From: Pseudomonas sp. Bout1
Lineage (GTDB): Bacteria; Pseudomonadota; Gammaproteobacteria; Pseudomonadales; Pseudomonadaceae
Length of the DNA stretch: 64,000 nt
NCBI RefSeq assembly: GCF_034314165.1
Contig: NZ_JAVIWK010000001.1
Span: 1,937,001 to 2,001,000, forward strand
Direction: 5' to 3'
The notes under the pieces are model-generated. The model saw only the letters and a program-made list of their open reading frames with translations, was not told where the DNA came from and searched no databases. A program made the position numbers and the translations under genes. Position 1 is the first letter of the stretch. The number at the start of each line of letters is the position of its first letter. Positions 18,586 through 27,916 of the stretch are shown here, piece by piece.

Positions 18586-20028
18586 TTGACACTCGTTCCA
18601 GTCATTATCAGTGGCGGTTCAGGCAGTCGTCTTTGGCCTGTTTCACGCACGGCACACCCGAAGCCGTTTATCGATTTGCCAGGTGGTGGCAATTTGATAC
18701 AGAAAACCTACAGCCGCGCCTTGGCGTTGAATGACGTGGTAGAAGTTTTAACCATTACAAATCGTGATCTGTATTTCAAAACCCTTGATGAATATGGTGC
18801 AAGCGCTCCGCACTTCACCAACCTGGGTTTCGTCCTGGAACCGTTCGGCCGTAATACGGCTGCGGCAGTTGCTTTGGCGGCGCAAGAAGTTTCCCGAACC
18901 CATGGTCCAGACGCCCTGATGCTGGTGATGCCGGCAGACCACCTGATCGACAATCACGCAGCATTCGCGGCTGCGGTTGAGTCTGCCACGCAACTGGCCC
19001 AGCAAGGCTGGCTGGTAACCTTCGGCGTGAAGCCTGAATACCCGGAAACGGGCTACGGCTATATTCAAAAAGATACCGATGTGCCGTTGGGGAATGGCTT
19101 CAAGGTAAAACGGTTCGTCGAGAAGCCAAGCCTGGAAACGGCGCAGGGCTACCTGGATTGCGCAGAGTACTACTGGAACTCGGGGATGTTCTGTTTTCGT
19201 GCGGGCACGTTAATTGAAGAAATGGCGCTCTGTGCCCCGGATGTTTCCAGTGCCGTTGACCTTTGTCTTGCCAGCTCGGGGGAGATGCAAGGCAGCAGGC
19301 ATCGCAGCCTGCATCTGGATGCTGTCAGTTTCGCCAAGGTTCCGGATATCTCCATCGACTTTGCGCTGATGGAGCGTTCAGAAAAAGTGGCGACGATTCC
19401 TTGTGATATCGGCTGGAGCGACATCGGCTCGTGGAACGCCATGAGTGAACTGTCCCCGGCCGATGAACAGGGTAACCGCATCGAAGGCGAAGCCATCATC
19501 CACGACTCCCGTAACAACTATGTACGCAGCCAACGGCGCTTGACGGCGTTGGTCGGCGTTGAAGACCTTATCGTTGTCGACACTCCGGATGCCTTGTTGG
19601 TCGCCCATAAAGACCATGCACAGGACATCAAGGTGATCACCGCGCAGTTGAAGAAAAACGGCCATTGTTCGCACCTCGACCACACCACTGTGCAGCGTCC
19701 CTGGGGGGCCTACACCACTCTGGAAGAGGGTACGCGCTTCAAGATCAAGCGTATTGTGGTCAAACCGCAGGGTTCGCTGTCGCTGCAGATGCATCACCAT
19801 CGCAGTGAACACTGGATTGTGGTCAGTGGGATGGCCCGTGTGTTGAACAACGACCGTGAGTTCCTGTTGAACACCAATGAGTCGACGTTCATCCCCGCCG
19901 GGCACACCCATCGCCTGGAAAACCCGGGTGTGATCGACTTGGTATTGATCGAAGTACAGAGCGGTGATTACTTGGGTGAAAACGATATCGTCCGGTTCGA
20001 GGATATCTACGGTCGCGTTGGAGGTTAA
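18586..20028 (+). CDS. wbpW: Bifunctional mannose-6-phosphate isomerase / mannose-1-phosphate guanylyltransferase
   Basis: This 480-residue enzyme makes mannose-6-P from fructose-6-P and then GDP-mannose from mannose-1-P and GTP. The nucleotidyltransferase domain shows GGSGSRLWPVSR at 9-20 and RFVEKPS in the middle; the C-terminal cupin isomerase domain shows QMHHHRSEHWIVVSG. The start is TTG at 18586, fixed by AAGGGAG 6 bases upstream and by the family N-terminus. It is the first gene of the polysaccharide locus and supplies the precursor for Gmd. The AlgA/WbpW/ManC paralogues are hard to separate by sequence, so the symbol rests on context. Phosphomannomutase is not encoded here. Confidence 0.92.
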   Translation: MTLVPVIISGGSGSRLWPVSRTAHPKPFIDLPGGGNLIQKTYSRALALNDVVEVLTITNRDLYFKTLDEYGASAPHFTNLGFVLEPFGRNTAAAVALAAQEVSRTHGPDALMLVMPADHLIDNHAAFAAAVESATQLAQQGWLVTFGVKPEYPETGYGYIQKDTDVPLGNGFKVKRFVEKPSLETAQGYLDCAEYYWNSGMFCFRAGTLIEEMALCAPDVSSAVDLCLASSGEMQGSRHRSLHLDAVSFAKVPDISIDFALMERSEKVATIPCDIGWSDIGSWNAMSELSPADEQGNRIEGEAIIHDSRNNYVRSQRRLTALVGVEDLIVVDTPDALLVAHKDHAQDIKVITAQLKKNGHCSHLDHTTVQRPWGAYTTLEEGTRFKIKRIVVKPQGSLSLQMHHHRSEHWIVVSGMARVLNNDREFLLNTNESTFIPAGHTHRLENPGVIDLVLIEVQSGDYLGENDIVRFEDIYGRVGG

Positions 20029-20165
20029 CGTTTGAGGCAGTGCGGAACGATCCGTGTGCCGCATCAAGAAATGGGCTTGCTTGCGCAAAAAAGCGCGATA
20101 GAAGCGAACGTCTGCTCTCTGAGAGCAACCTACTGTTCGATTGGCTAAATTAAACTGGTGAACAA

Positions 20166-21260
20166 ATGAGCGACAAGAAAGTTGCGTTGATTACGGGTAT
20201 TACTGGTCAGGATGGTGCTTACCTTGCCGAATTCCTGCTTAAAAAGGGCTATTCGGTACACGGCATCAAGCGTCGCAGCTCTATGTTCAATACAGCACGC
20301 ATTGACCACCTGTATCACGACCCGAATGCGACAGGTTACGATCTGACTTTGCACCATGGCGACCTGACCGACTCAAGCAGCTTAATTCGTATCGTTCAGG
20401 AAGTTCAGCCCGACGAGATTTACAACCTGGCGGCGCAAAGCCACGTTGCTGTTTCATTTGAAGAGCCCGAGTACACCGCGAATTCCGATGCCTTGGGGGC
20501 TTTGCGCCTGCTTGAAGCTATCCGTATCGCCGGGTTGGAAAAGAAAACGCGTTTCTATCAGGCGTCGACTTCCGAGCTTTACGGCCTGGTTCAGGAAACC
20601 CCACAGAAAGAAACCACACCGTTCTACCCGCGTTCCCCGTATGCCGTCGCCAAACTCTATGCCTACTGGATGACCGTGAACTATCGCGAGTCTTATGGCA
20701 TTTATGCCTGCAACGGCATCTTGTTCAACCACGAATCTCCTATCCGTGGCGAGACGTTTGTAACCCGCAAGATCACTCGCGCCCTGGCGCGTATCAAACT
20801 GGGGCTGCAAGACTGCCTGTACCTCGGAAACATGAACGCGCTGCGCGACTGGGGCCATGCCCGTGACTACGTGGAAATGCAGTGGCTGATGCTGCAGCAG
20901 GACGTAGCTGAAGACTACGTGATCGCAACGGGCGAACAGCACTCCGTGCGCGAGTTCGTCGAGCTTGCCGCGAACGAAATCGGGATCAAAGTTCGCTGGG
21001 AAGGTACCGGCGTAGATGAAAAAGGCTATGACCTTGAGACCAATAAATGCATCGTCTCGGTAGACCCGCGTTACTTCCGACCTGCGGAAGTTGAAACGCT
21101 GCTGGGTGACCCGAGCAAAGCCAAGGCCAAGCTGGGCTGGGTGCCGACGACGACCTTCGCCGAGCTGGTCGAAGAAATGATGCGTGAAGACATGCGTGAG
21201 GCCGAGCGCGATCAACTGGTGCAGGCTAACGGATACAAATATTTCAAAGGCCAGGAATAA
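20166..21260 (+). CDS. gmd: GDP-mannose 4,6-dehydratase
   Basis: This 364-residue short-chain dehydrogenase/reductase removes water from GDP-mannose to give GDP-4-keto-6-deoxymannose. The NADP-binding [16 protein letters not shown] begins at 9, and RRSS at 36-39 contacts the cofactor phosphate. The catalytic residues are in STSELYG (134-140) and the Y159-x3-K163 pair in [12 protein letters not shown]. Length is normal for the family. A 137-base gap with no gene separates it from wbpW. Its product feeds the aminotransferase that follows 12 bases downstream; no rmd reductase is present. Confidence 0.97.
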   Translation: MSDKKVALITGITGQDGAYLAEFLLKKGYSVHGIKRRSSMFNTARIDHLYHDPNATGYDLTLHHGDLTDSSSLIRIVQEVQPDEIYNLAAQSHVAVSFEEPEYTANSDALGALRLLEAIRIAGLEKKTRFYQASTSELYGLVQETPQKETTPFYPRSPYAVAKLYAYWMTVNYRESYGIYACNGILFNHESPIRGETFVTRKITRALARIKLGLQDCLYLGNMNALRDWGHARDYVEMQWLMLQQDVAEDYVIATGEQHSVREFVELAANEIGIKVRWEGTGVDEKGYDLETNKCIVSVDPRYFRPAEVETLLGDPSKAKAKLGWVPTTTFAELVEEMMREDMREAERDQLVQANGYKYFKGQE

Positions 21261-21272
21261 GGGGCGGCGTGG

Positions 21273-22358
21273 ATGATACCGGTATATCAGCCCTTCTTGG
21301 GTGGACGCGAAAAAGAGTACGTAAACCAGTGCCTTGATTCGACCTGGATCTCCTCCCGCGGAGAATTCATATCTCGCTTCGAGGGCGAGTTTGCCCGATA
21401 CATCGGCGCTGAACATGCAACGACAGTGAGCAATGGCACGGTAGCCTTGCACCTGGCAATGGCCGCCCTGGGGCTGGGCCCCGGTGATGAAGTGATCGTT
21501 CCAACGCTTACTTACGTGGCGTCGGTCAACACCATTATGCAAACCGGGGCCAGTGTTGTTTACGCCGAGTCCCGGGCAGACACCTGGAACGTCAGTGTTG
21601 CGGACATTCGCAGCCGCGTAACGCCCAGGACCAAAGCGGTCATGGTCGTACATTTATATGGCCTGGCGTGTGACATGGATGAGGTCGTTGCCCTGTGTAA
21701 AGAGCACGATCTGTTGTTGATCGAAGACTGTGCCGAGGCTTTTGGCTCTCTGTACAACGGTCAACACGTAGGGACATTTGGTGATGTCGCCACATTCAGC
21801 TTTTTTGGAAACAAGACCATTACTACCGGTGAGGGAGGAATGGTGGTCTCGAAAAACAAGGCTGTTCACGAGAAAGCTTGTCACCTGAAAAGCCAGGGGG
21901 TATCGAAAACCCGTGAGTACTGGCATGACGAGTTGGCATTCAACTACCGTATGACCAACATTTGCGCCGCCATTGGGCTTGCCCAGCTGGAGCGTGCAGA
22001 CGAGATCATCGCGCTTAAACGGCAGATTGCGGGCTGGTATCGTGAGGAACTCGAGGGGCTTGCGTTGCAGATGCATGCAGAGCAGCCGGGCACCCGCCAT
22101 TCCTATTGGATGTGCTCGGTACTGTTGAATGACCCCGGCCAGCGCCAGGCGTTACGTGATCATTTAAAAAGTAACGGCATAGAAACCCGCCCGTTGTTCG
22201 CGCCAGCCCATAACATGCCGCATTGCAGGACGGATGAAGATTTTCCCATAGCGCAGGACCTTAGCTCCCGAGGCATGAACCTTCCAAGTTATCCGACATT
22301 GAGCCGAGAACAGGTGCAACGGATAGCAGGGGAGATTCGACGCTACTTCGCCGGTTAA
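21273..22358 (+). CDS. per: GDP-perosamine synthase (DegT/DnrJ/EryC1 aminotransferase)
   Basis: This 361-residue PLP enzyme belongs to the sugar aminotransferase family and resembles Per/RfbE of Vibrio cholerae O1 and E. coli O157. The N-terminus MIPVYQPFLGGREKEYVNQC, then LDSTWISSRGEF, is diagnostic of that group. The PLP lysine is K181 in SFFGNKTITTGEGG, and EDCAEAFGS at 151-159 binds the cofactor. It would transfer an amino group from glutamate to C4 of GDP-4-keto-6-deoxymannose. The position directly after gmd supports this substrate; specificity is inferred from resemblance rather than proved. Confidence 0.88.
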   Translation: MIPVYQPFLGGREKEYVNQCLDSTWISSRGEFISRFEGEFARYIGAEHATTVSNGTVALHLAMAALGLGPGDEVIVPTLTYVASVNTIMQTGASVVYAESRADTWNVSVADIRSRVTPRTKAVMVVHLYGLACDMDEVVALCKEHDLLLIEDCAEAFGSLYNGQHVGTFGDVATFSFFGNKTITTGEGGMVVSKNKAVHEKACHLKSQGVSKTREYWHDELAFNYRMTNICAAIGLAQLERADEIIALKRQIAGWYREELEGLALQMHAEQPGTRHSYWMCSVLLNDPGQRQALRDHLKSNGIETRPLFAPAHNMPHCRTDEDFPIAQDLSSRGMNLPSYPTLSREQVQRIAGEIRRYFAG

Positions 22359-22403
22359 AACGAAGGACGTCAGGGTAGAACGCTTGCCCCGATGGCCAAG
22401 TAG

Positions 22404-22435
22404 AATTCAGAAAATCAAGTGACACTGAATTTTTG
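22404..22435 (+). terminator. Weak A/T-rich hairpin with T-run before the ABC transporter genes
   Basis: AATTCAG at 22404-22410 pairs with CTGAATT at 22425-22431, followed by four T. The stem is A/T-rich, so at most it is a partial stop. It marks the point where base composition turns more A/T-rich. Confidence 0.3.
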
Positions 22436-22463
22436 AATTTAAATTATTTACTCAGGTGAAGTG

Positions 22464-23246
22464 ATGGTTTCTTATTTTTCTCGTGTTTGGGATGCTCGCT
22501 ATTTTTGGGTTCATCTATCATTGGCTGATCTCAGGTCACGATGGAGAAGGTCTTTTTTTGGGATGGCATGGTCGATAATCCAGCCATTGGGATTGACTTT
22601 ATTGCTCACACTGGTATTCAGCAGGCTGTTCAACGCTGATATCGTGACGTATGCGCCCTATATCCTGTCCGGCATTATTGTTTGGGAGTGTATATCGGCG
22701 AATACTGTTTCAGGGTCGTTGTCGTTTGTCCAAGCAGACGCTTATATAAAACAATGCAACCATCCATTGGCTATCTACACGCTTCGAAACGTCGTCGGCA
22801 GCATCATTGTCTTAATGTTGGCAAGTGTCTCGTTGTATGGCTGGGTGGCGGTAGTACTCCCGCATAACTTCGGCTGGAGTTGGTTGGCGTCATTGACAAT
22901 TTTCCCAATTCTTGCGCTGATTGCATGGCCAGTGTCTACACTGCTGGCTTATGTAAGTACGCGTTTTCGAGACATTCCCCATGCGCTGGGGTTGATCATG
23001 CAGTCGCTGTGGTTTGTCTCCCCGGTGTATTTTGAAGCTAAAATGTTCAAGAACAGCGGGCTCCACGCATTAGTCGATTACAACCCGATTTATCACATCT
23101 TGCAGTTAATACGCGCGCCCTTGCTTCAAGGTCAATGGCCGACGTGGCAAAACTATGCGTTCAGTATTGGTACTGCAGTCGTCTTTGGCGTATTGGCGAT
23201 TATCATTGGCAGCAAGGTTGAACGGAAAGTGATTTTTTATCTATGA
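22464..23246 (+). CDS. wzm: Polysaccharide ABC exporter, membrane subunit (Wzm type)
   Basis: This 260-residue ABC-2 family permease has about six hydrophobic helices, with LRSRWRRSFFGMAWSIIQPL near the N-terminus and the ending KVERKVIFYL typical of O-polysaccharide exporters. ATG 22464 is preferred to GTG 22461 because AGGTGA lies 4 bases upstream of it. Its stop overlaps the next gene's start by 4 bases, so the permease and ATPase are coupled. Together they move undecaprenyl-linked polymer across the inner membrane. Codon and base use is more A/T-rich than in the flanking core genes. Confidence 0.92.
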   Translation: MVSYFSRVWDARYFWVHLSLADLRSRWRRSFFGMAWSIIQPLGLTLLLTLVFSRLFNADIVTYAPYILSGIIVWECISANTVSGSLSFVQADAYIKQCNHPLAIYTLRNVVGSIIVLMLASVSLYGWVAVVLPHNFGWSWLASLTIFPILALIAWPVSTLLAYVSTRFRDIPHALGLIMQSLWFVSPVYFEAKMFKNSGLHALVDYNPIYHILQLIRAPLLQGQWPTWQNYAFSIGTAVVFGVLAIIIGSKVERKVIFYL

Positions 23247-23995
23247 AAAATAATCGAATTGTACTTGAAGAAGTCAACCTTCATTATGCCTCGGTTGCTT
23301 ATAAAGAGCGCTCTTTAAAGTCGCTCATGGCCAATGCGTTTAACAAAAAAAAGAGCAAGTCAAATATTGCCGATATTCACGCACTGAAAAATATCAGTGT
23401 CGAGATAAACAGTGGTGAGCGTGTTGGGCTGCTCGGGCACAACGGTGCTGGCAAAAGTACCTTTCTGAAAACTGTCGCCGGGCTTTACCCCGTCTCAAGC
23501 GGCAGCCTCAGGGTTGAAGGCCAGGTGCGTTCGCTGTTTGACCTGAGCCTTGGTTTCGAGCCGGATGCAACAGGTAGGGAAAATATCCTTTACCGCGGCT
23601 TGTTGCTGGGGCTTTCACCAAAATTCATGCGCGAAAAAGCTGAGGAAATTGTTGAGTTCGCCGGGCTCGGTGAATTTATCGACTATCCGATAAAAACCTA
23701 TTCGGCGGGTATGCAGGTGAGGCTGGCGTTCGCGATCTCCACGACGGTAGGCGGAGATATCTTGCTGCTCGATGAGGTGATTGGCGCAGGGGACGCAAAT
23801 TTCATGGCGAAAGCCAGGGAGCGTATTACAGGCCTTATTGAGCAGGCAGAAATCCTGGTGCTGGCAACACACGATTTCAGCGCGTTGCGTTCGATATGCA
23901 ATCGCGGGCTGGTTTTCCATCATGGCGAGTTGGTTTTTGACGGCAGCTGTGATCAGGCAGTGGCAGAATACACAATAATAAATGGACTGAAATAA
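23243..23995 (+). CDS. wzt: Polysaccharide ABC exporter, ATPase subunit (short Wzt type)
   Basis: This 250-residue ATPase has Walker A GHNGAGKST at 65-73, the signature YSAGMQVRL at 153-161 and Walker B ILLLDE at 173-178. These are the marks of the polysaccharide-export subfamily, including the inserted N-terminal loop around 20-45. It stops soon after the nucleotide-binding domain. The C-terminal carbohydrate-binding domain present in Wzt of P. aeruginosa A-band and E. coli O9a is absent. It pairs with the overlapping wzm gene. Confidence 0.93.
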   Translation: MKNNRIVLEEVNLHYASVAYKERSLKSLMANAFNKKKSKSNIADIHALKNISVEINSGERVGLLGHNGAGKSTFLKTVAGLYPVSSGSLRVEGQVRSLFDLSLGFEPDATGRENILYRGLLLGLSPKFMREKAEEIVEFAGLGEFIDYPIKTYSAGMQVRLAFAISTTVGGDILLLDEVIGAGDANFMAKARERITGLIEQAEILVLATHDFSALRSICNRGLVFHHGELVFDGSCDQAVAEYTIINGLK

Positions 23996-23997
23996 TC

Positions 23998-26277
23998 TTG
24001 AAAACGCTTAGAGTCCTTTGGTTACTCAATCACACTACGTTAAGAGAGTTCGAAGCTGACCAGCTGAAAGCATTAGGCGTGAACGAGATATTCATGCCTA
24101 AAAGCTTTCCTTATGATGAGGGAAACCTGTCGGCGAGTGTCGATTACCGTTTTGACGCCGAGCTGACAATACCCAAGCCGGAACTGGATATTCTTAACGC
24201 GCAAGATTGGTATGCAAGTCCAAGTGAGGAAGCATGGCGAATTGCCAATCTTTACTTTGACGTCGCAATCATTGGATTCTTTCCACTGCAAATAAGAAGC
24301 ACGGTGCGCCATTTTGGCGGTGCGATCATATTACGGGTCTTTGGGTTGTCGAAAGGCTACTCGTATTCGCAATTGTTTTATGAAGAGGCAGAAGAGGGGC
24401 TGGTTCGTAATATCAAGTCGATTGGGTCGCGCTTCTGGTTTGGAGCAGGCTATGAACATTTGAAAGACGTTGAGCAAAACTTCCTTTCAAGCAGGGAGTG
24501 TTTTCTGCCTGTCGGCTTAAAAGGCGACTCTGCACCCGAACGCTGGGAAGGCAAACTCAGCAAAATTCTGTTTGTGTGCCCCCGGATTGGATCGTCTCCT
24601 TATTTTGAAACGATCTATAAAGATTTCGTTCGTGATTTTTCTGATTTCGAATACACGATAGGTGGCGCGCAGCCTATTGCTGTGTCGGATAAGAACGTCC
24701 TTGGTTTTGTCTCCGGGGAAGAACATTCATACAATATGAAACAGCACCGAATGATGTTCTATCATTCAACCGAACCCAACCATATTCATTATCACCCTTT
24801 TGAAGCCATCCGAGCGGGCATGCCTCTGCTGTTCATGGCCGGCGGCATGCTGGATAAAATGGGCGGCATAGGCTTGCCAGGTCGTTGCAAGACGGTCGCG
24901 GAGGCGAAAGCCAAAGCAAAACAACTGATGAATAACGATCAGACGCTGATTCAAAGCATCCGTACTTCCCAGATGGTTCTGCTTGAACCGATGAAAGCAA
25001 AAAACTGCGAGCAGGCCTGGCAGAGCGGTTTCAAAAAAGTACTGGCCGAGCTTGAGGCAGTGAAAAAGGAAAGTGTCGATCGTCCAGTGCGTCGCAAGCG
25101 TATCGCCGTCATCGTTCCTGTCGAATACAGAGGCGGAAGCCTGCGGGGCGCCAAGTTGATAGCAAACGCCCTTTACCACGGTAGTCGGCAAGCGGGCGAA
25201 CCCGTCGACGTTGTGTTTCTCCATCTGGACAGTTCAGAAAGTTACTCTGCTGAAGAGTTCACGGACCTTGAACGCGAAATCTTGATTCGTCCCTATAAAT
25301 GGAATGTGCTGGAGGCCGCACCCGCGCGCAGGGCCATGCGCTATTCCGGCCACGAAGGTTGGGAGCCTAAAAGCTCCCATTATTGGGTTGTCGATGATGG
25401 GATAAATAATCTCCAGGACTGTGACATCTGGCTCGTTATATCGGATCGCCTGGGCGGACCCTTGCTGCCGATGCGGCCCTCGGTACTGATGGTCTACGAT
25501 TACCTGCAGCGGTATGTGCCCATACTTCCATTCGGCGCGGATCAGCCATTTCTGGATGCGGCGAGAAAAGCGTCAAAAGTACTGGTGACGACGGATTTCG
25601 CCAGGGAAGATGCTCTGAACTACGCAGGCGTATCGGCCGACAAGGTCTTTAAGTTACCCATGCTGGCGCCTGATTTTTCCCAACTCAAAGGCAGTTTTGC
25701 CGAGAGTTCCAGTTATTTTTTATGGACCACGAATACCGCGATTCACAAAAATCATGTTAACGCTTTGAACGCACTGAAGTTTTATTATGAGGAACTCGGC
25801 GGCGTACTGGAATGCAGGATTACGGGTGTAGAAACCAAGAACTTGTTCAAAAGTCACTTGAAACACCTCAAACCGTTGGCTGAGACGGTCGCTAAAAGCC
25901 GGCCATTAAAGAAAAATATCAAGCTGCTGGGTGAGTTGCCCGATCGCAATTACCAGAGTCTATTGGCTGGCGCCGCGTTTTTATGGCACGCGGGCGCGAT
26001 AGACAACGGTACGTTCAGCGTCATCGAGGCGGCGGGTCTTGGTGTGCCCTCGTTGAGCAGTGACTACCCCGCGATGAGAGAAATCGATAAACAGTTCTCC
26101 TTGACATTAAGTTGGATGAAATCTGACAAGCCTAAACAAATGGCAAGTCAGATTAAGGAAATGGAGCTTGCCTACTTGGAGCGTCGCAACACCCTGCCGT
26201 CTGGCGAAGTGCTGGCAGAGCAAAGTGTAGAGAAACTCGCGAGCGCGTATTGGCAAGTGGTTAGGGAGTGCCTATGA
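23998..26277 (+). CDS. Two-domain GT-B glycosyltransferase
   Basis: This 759-residue cytoplasmic protein appears to hold two GT-B units. The first (about 1-355) ends with FEAIRAGMPLLFMAGGML. The second (about 365-759) has PVEYRGGSLRGAKLIANAL near its start, then the acceptor-to-donor core FLWTTNTAIHKNHVNALNAL and the GT4-type nucleotide-sugar site NGTFSVIEAAGLGVPSLSSD. The start is TTG at 23998, two bases after the wzt stop, with only a weak ribosome site. Two-domain enzymes of this kind, such as WbdA, can make two different linkages of a repeat. The sugar used is inferred from context to be perosamine or its N-acyl form. Confidence 0.8.
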   Translation: MKTLRVLWLLNHTTLREFEADQLKALGVNEIFMPKSFPYDEGNLSASVDYRFDAELTIPKPELDILNAQDWYASPSEEAWRIANLYFDVAIIGFFPLQIRSTVRHFGGAIILRVFGLSKGYSYSQLFYEEAEEGLVRNIKSIGSRFWFGAGYEHLKDVEQNFLSSRECFLPVGLKGDSAPERWEGKLSKILFVCPRIGSSPYFETIYKDFVRDFSDFEYTIGGAQPIAVSDKNVLGFVSGEEHSYNMKQHRMMFYHSTEPNHIHYHPFEAIRAGMPLLFMAGGMLDKMGGIGLPGRCKTVAEAKAKAKQLMNNDQTLIQSIRTSQMVLLEPMKAKNCEQAWQSGFKKVLAELEAVKKESVDRPVRRKRIAVIVPVEYRGGSLRGAKLIANALYHGSRQAGEPVDVVFLHLDSSESYSAEEFTDLEREILIRPYKWNVLEAAPARRAMRYSGHEGWEPKSSHYWVVDDGINNLQDCDIWLVISDRLGGPLLPMRPSVLMVYDYLQRYVPILPFGADQPFLDAARKASKVLVTTDFAREDALNYAGVSADKVFKLPMLAPDFSQLKGSFAESSSYFLWTTNTAIHKNHVNALNALKFYYEELGGVLECRITGVETKNLFKSHLKHLKPLAETVAKSRPLKKNIKLLGELPDRNYQSLLAGAAFLWHAGAIDNGTFSVIEAAGLGVPSLSSDYPAMREIDKQFSLTLSWMKSDKPKQMASQIKEMELAYLERRNTLPSGEVLAEQSVEKLASAYWQVVRECL

Positions 26278-27905
26278 AAAGATTCGGAATTTACCTGGCC
26301 TATGCTCCTGGGCTGGACCTACGGCACGAAGGCCTGGGTCGGTACCTTGCTGCGTTCCTTAAAGGCGCCGCCGGACGAGACGACGTTAAATTTACGTTGG
26401 TATGTCCAAGTTGGACGAAAAAAGCACTTCACGAACTGTTTTTGAGTGAAGGTGTTCAGCAAGACGTGTTCGAAATCGTTTCTCCTTCAAGTGTTCCTAT
26501 GATCTTGCGGTGCTACGAAGAATATATCGCCAGGAAAAAGAAACTGAAGAAAATGACGCTCAGGCAAAGAGTGGCGAAGAAACTGTTTCATTGGAAAGCC
26601 CTGCTGGTCAATGAAATTGAGCAGCGTTTGATTACGGTCGATTCCTACGCGGGCGTCTTTCGCCTGGGGATTGAAGCGGTCGCGTTATTTTTAGTGGGCG
26701 TGCTCCTCAGCCCTTTGCTGATCCTGATTCCGATTTATGCTGTTTTGTTAAAGTTGAAAATTATTGTGCGCCGTATGTTACGACCGGTGAAGCGAGTGGT
26801 TAACCGCTTGCGGACGGCCGTGGGGGCTCCCAAGGAGGATGCCTTTGTACTTCGGTTATATCAGCGGCTGGAGCAGGTTGAGTCCGACCGCATGTTGAAC
26901 ATTATTAAGAATTTGCCGGACGTGAAAGCCTGGTATAGCCCCACGGCGTTCTGGCCGGAGTTTAATAAAATCCAGGCGCCACGCTTGATGTGTGTGCCCG
27001 ATGTGGTTCTTTCAGACTTTCCTATTGGCTTCTCTCAAGTGGGTGGGGAGCGGTTCCTTAAAGTCTATGAACGGGTCGAGGCTGCCATCCACGGCGGGGA
27101 ACACTTTGTGACGTACAGTAAAAGTGTTAAGTGGGAAACGCTGGTAGAGAGATACGCGCTGAAGCCCTCTCGTATTTCAGTGGTCTATCATGCGCCGAAT
27201 GACCTGAGCAGTAATGTCGCTATTATTGGCTTGTCGGACGCGGCGTCAGCCACGAAAAACTACTGTTCTACCCTGTTCAAGAGAGCGTTGAAGAAAGCAT
27301 CAAACTATTCGTATTCATCGACGTTTTTCAACGGCGACGCAAAATTCATATTCTATGCCAGCCAGTTTCGGCCAAATAAAAATGTTGTTTCTTTGCTGAA
27401 GGCGTATACCTACCTGTTACGCAATGACTTTATTCATCACAAGTTAATCTTGACCGGGCATGTAAGCGGCTTTGCGATCTTGAAGGATTTTATCCGTGAT
27501 CATCATCTGGAGAATGATGTTCTTTGTGTGCACGGGTTGACCGTCCAGGAATTGGCAGCCTGTTACTCGCTGGCGGATCTCGCGGTTAACCCGAGCTTGA
27601 GTGAAGGAGGGTGCCCCTTCACGTTTACTGAGGCATTGTCCGTTGACACGCCAGTGGTGATGGCGAGGATACCCGTCACGGAAGAAGTCTTGGTGGACGC
27701 TGAGTTGCAGCGGCTGACTTTTTTCAATCCGTATGATTGGAAAGATATTGCCGATCGGATTCAGTGGGGGATACAAAATCGTGAGGCGTTACTGACTGTT
27801 CAGAAAGGCGCCTATGAGTTGCTTTCCATGCGCAATTGGACAGATGTTGTAAACGAGCACATTGATATATTGGATAAAATTTCGAGCCAAGCCATTTCTC
27901 GATAG
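26274..27905 (+). CDS. GT4 glycosyltransferase with an internal hydrophobic hairpin
   Basis: This 543-residue protein has a GT-B fold: N-terminal APGLDLRHEGLGRYLAAFLKG, a donor domain starting FIFYASQFRPNKNVVSLLKAY and the nucleotide-sugar site GCPFTFTEALSVDTPVVMA. ATG 26274 forms an ATGA overlap with the previous stop and has AGGGAG 5 bases upstream. Residues about 135-170 (EAVALFLVGVLLSPLLILI and on) are strongly hydrophobic and are followed by a Lys/Arg-rich stretch. This suggests the enzyme is tied to the inner membrane, which is unusual within GT4. It probably extends or primes the lipid-linked polymer. Confidence 0.82.
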   Translation: MKRFGIYLAYAPGLDLRHEGLGRYLAAFLKGAAGRDDVKFTLVCPSWTKKALHELFLSEGVQQDVFEIVSPSSVPMILRCYEEYIARKKKLKKMTLRQRVAKKLFHWKALLVNEIEQRLITVDSYAGVFRLGIEAVALFLVGVLLSPLLILIPIYAVLLKLKIIVRRMLRPVKRVVNRLRTAVGAPKEDAFVLRLYQRLEQVESDRMLNIIKNLPDVKAWYSPTAFWPEFNKIQAPRLMCVPDVVLSDFPIGFSQVGGERFLKVYERVEAAIHGGEHFVTYSKSVKWETLVERYALKPSRISVVYHAPNDLSSNVAIIGLSDAASATKNYCSTLFKRALKKASNYSYSSTFFNGDAKFIFYASQFRPNKNVVSLLKAYTYLLRNDFIHHKLILTGHVSGFAILKDFIRDHHLENDVLCVHGLTVQELAACYSLADLAVNPSLSEGGCPFTFTEALSVDTPVVMARIPVTEEVLVDAELQRLTFFNPYDWKDIADRIQWGIQNREALLTVQKGAYELLSMRNWTDVVNEHIDILDKISSQAISR

Positions 27906-27916
27906 GAGCAGGGCCC

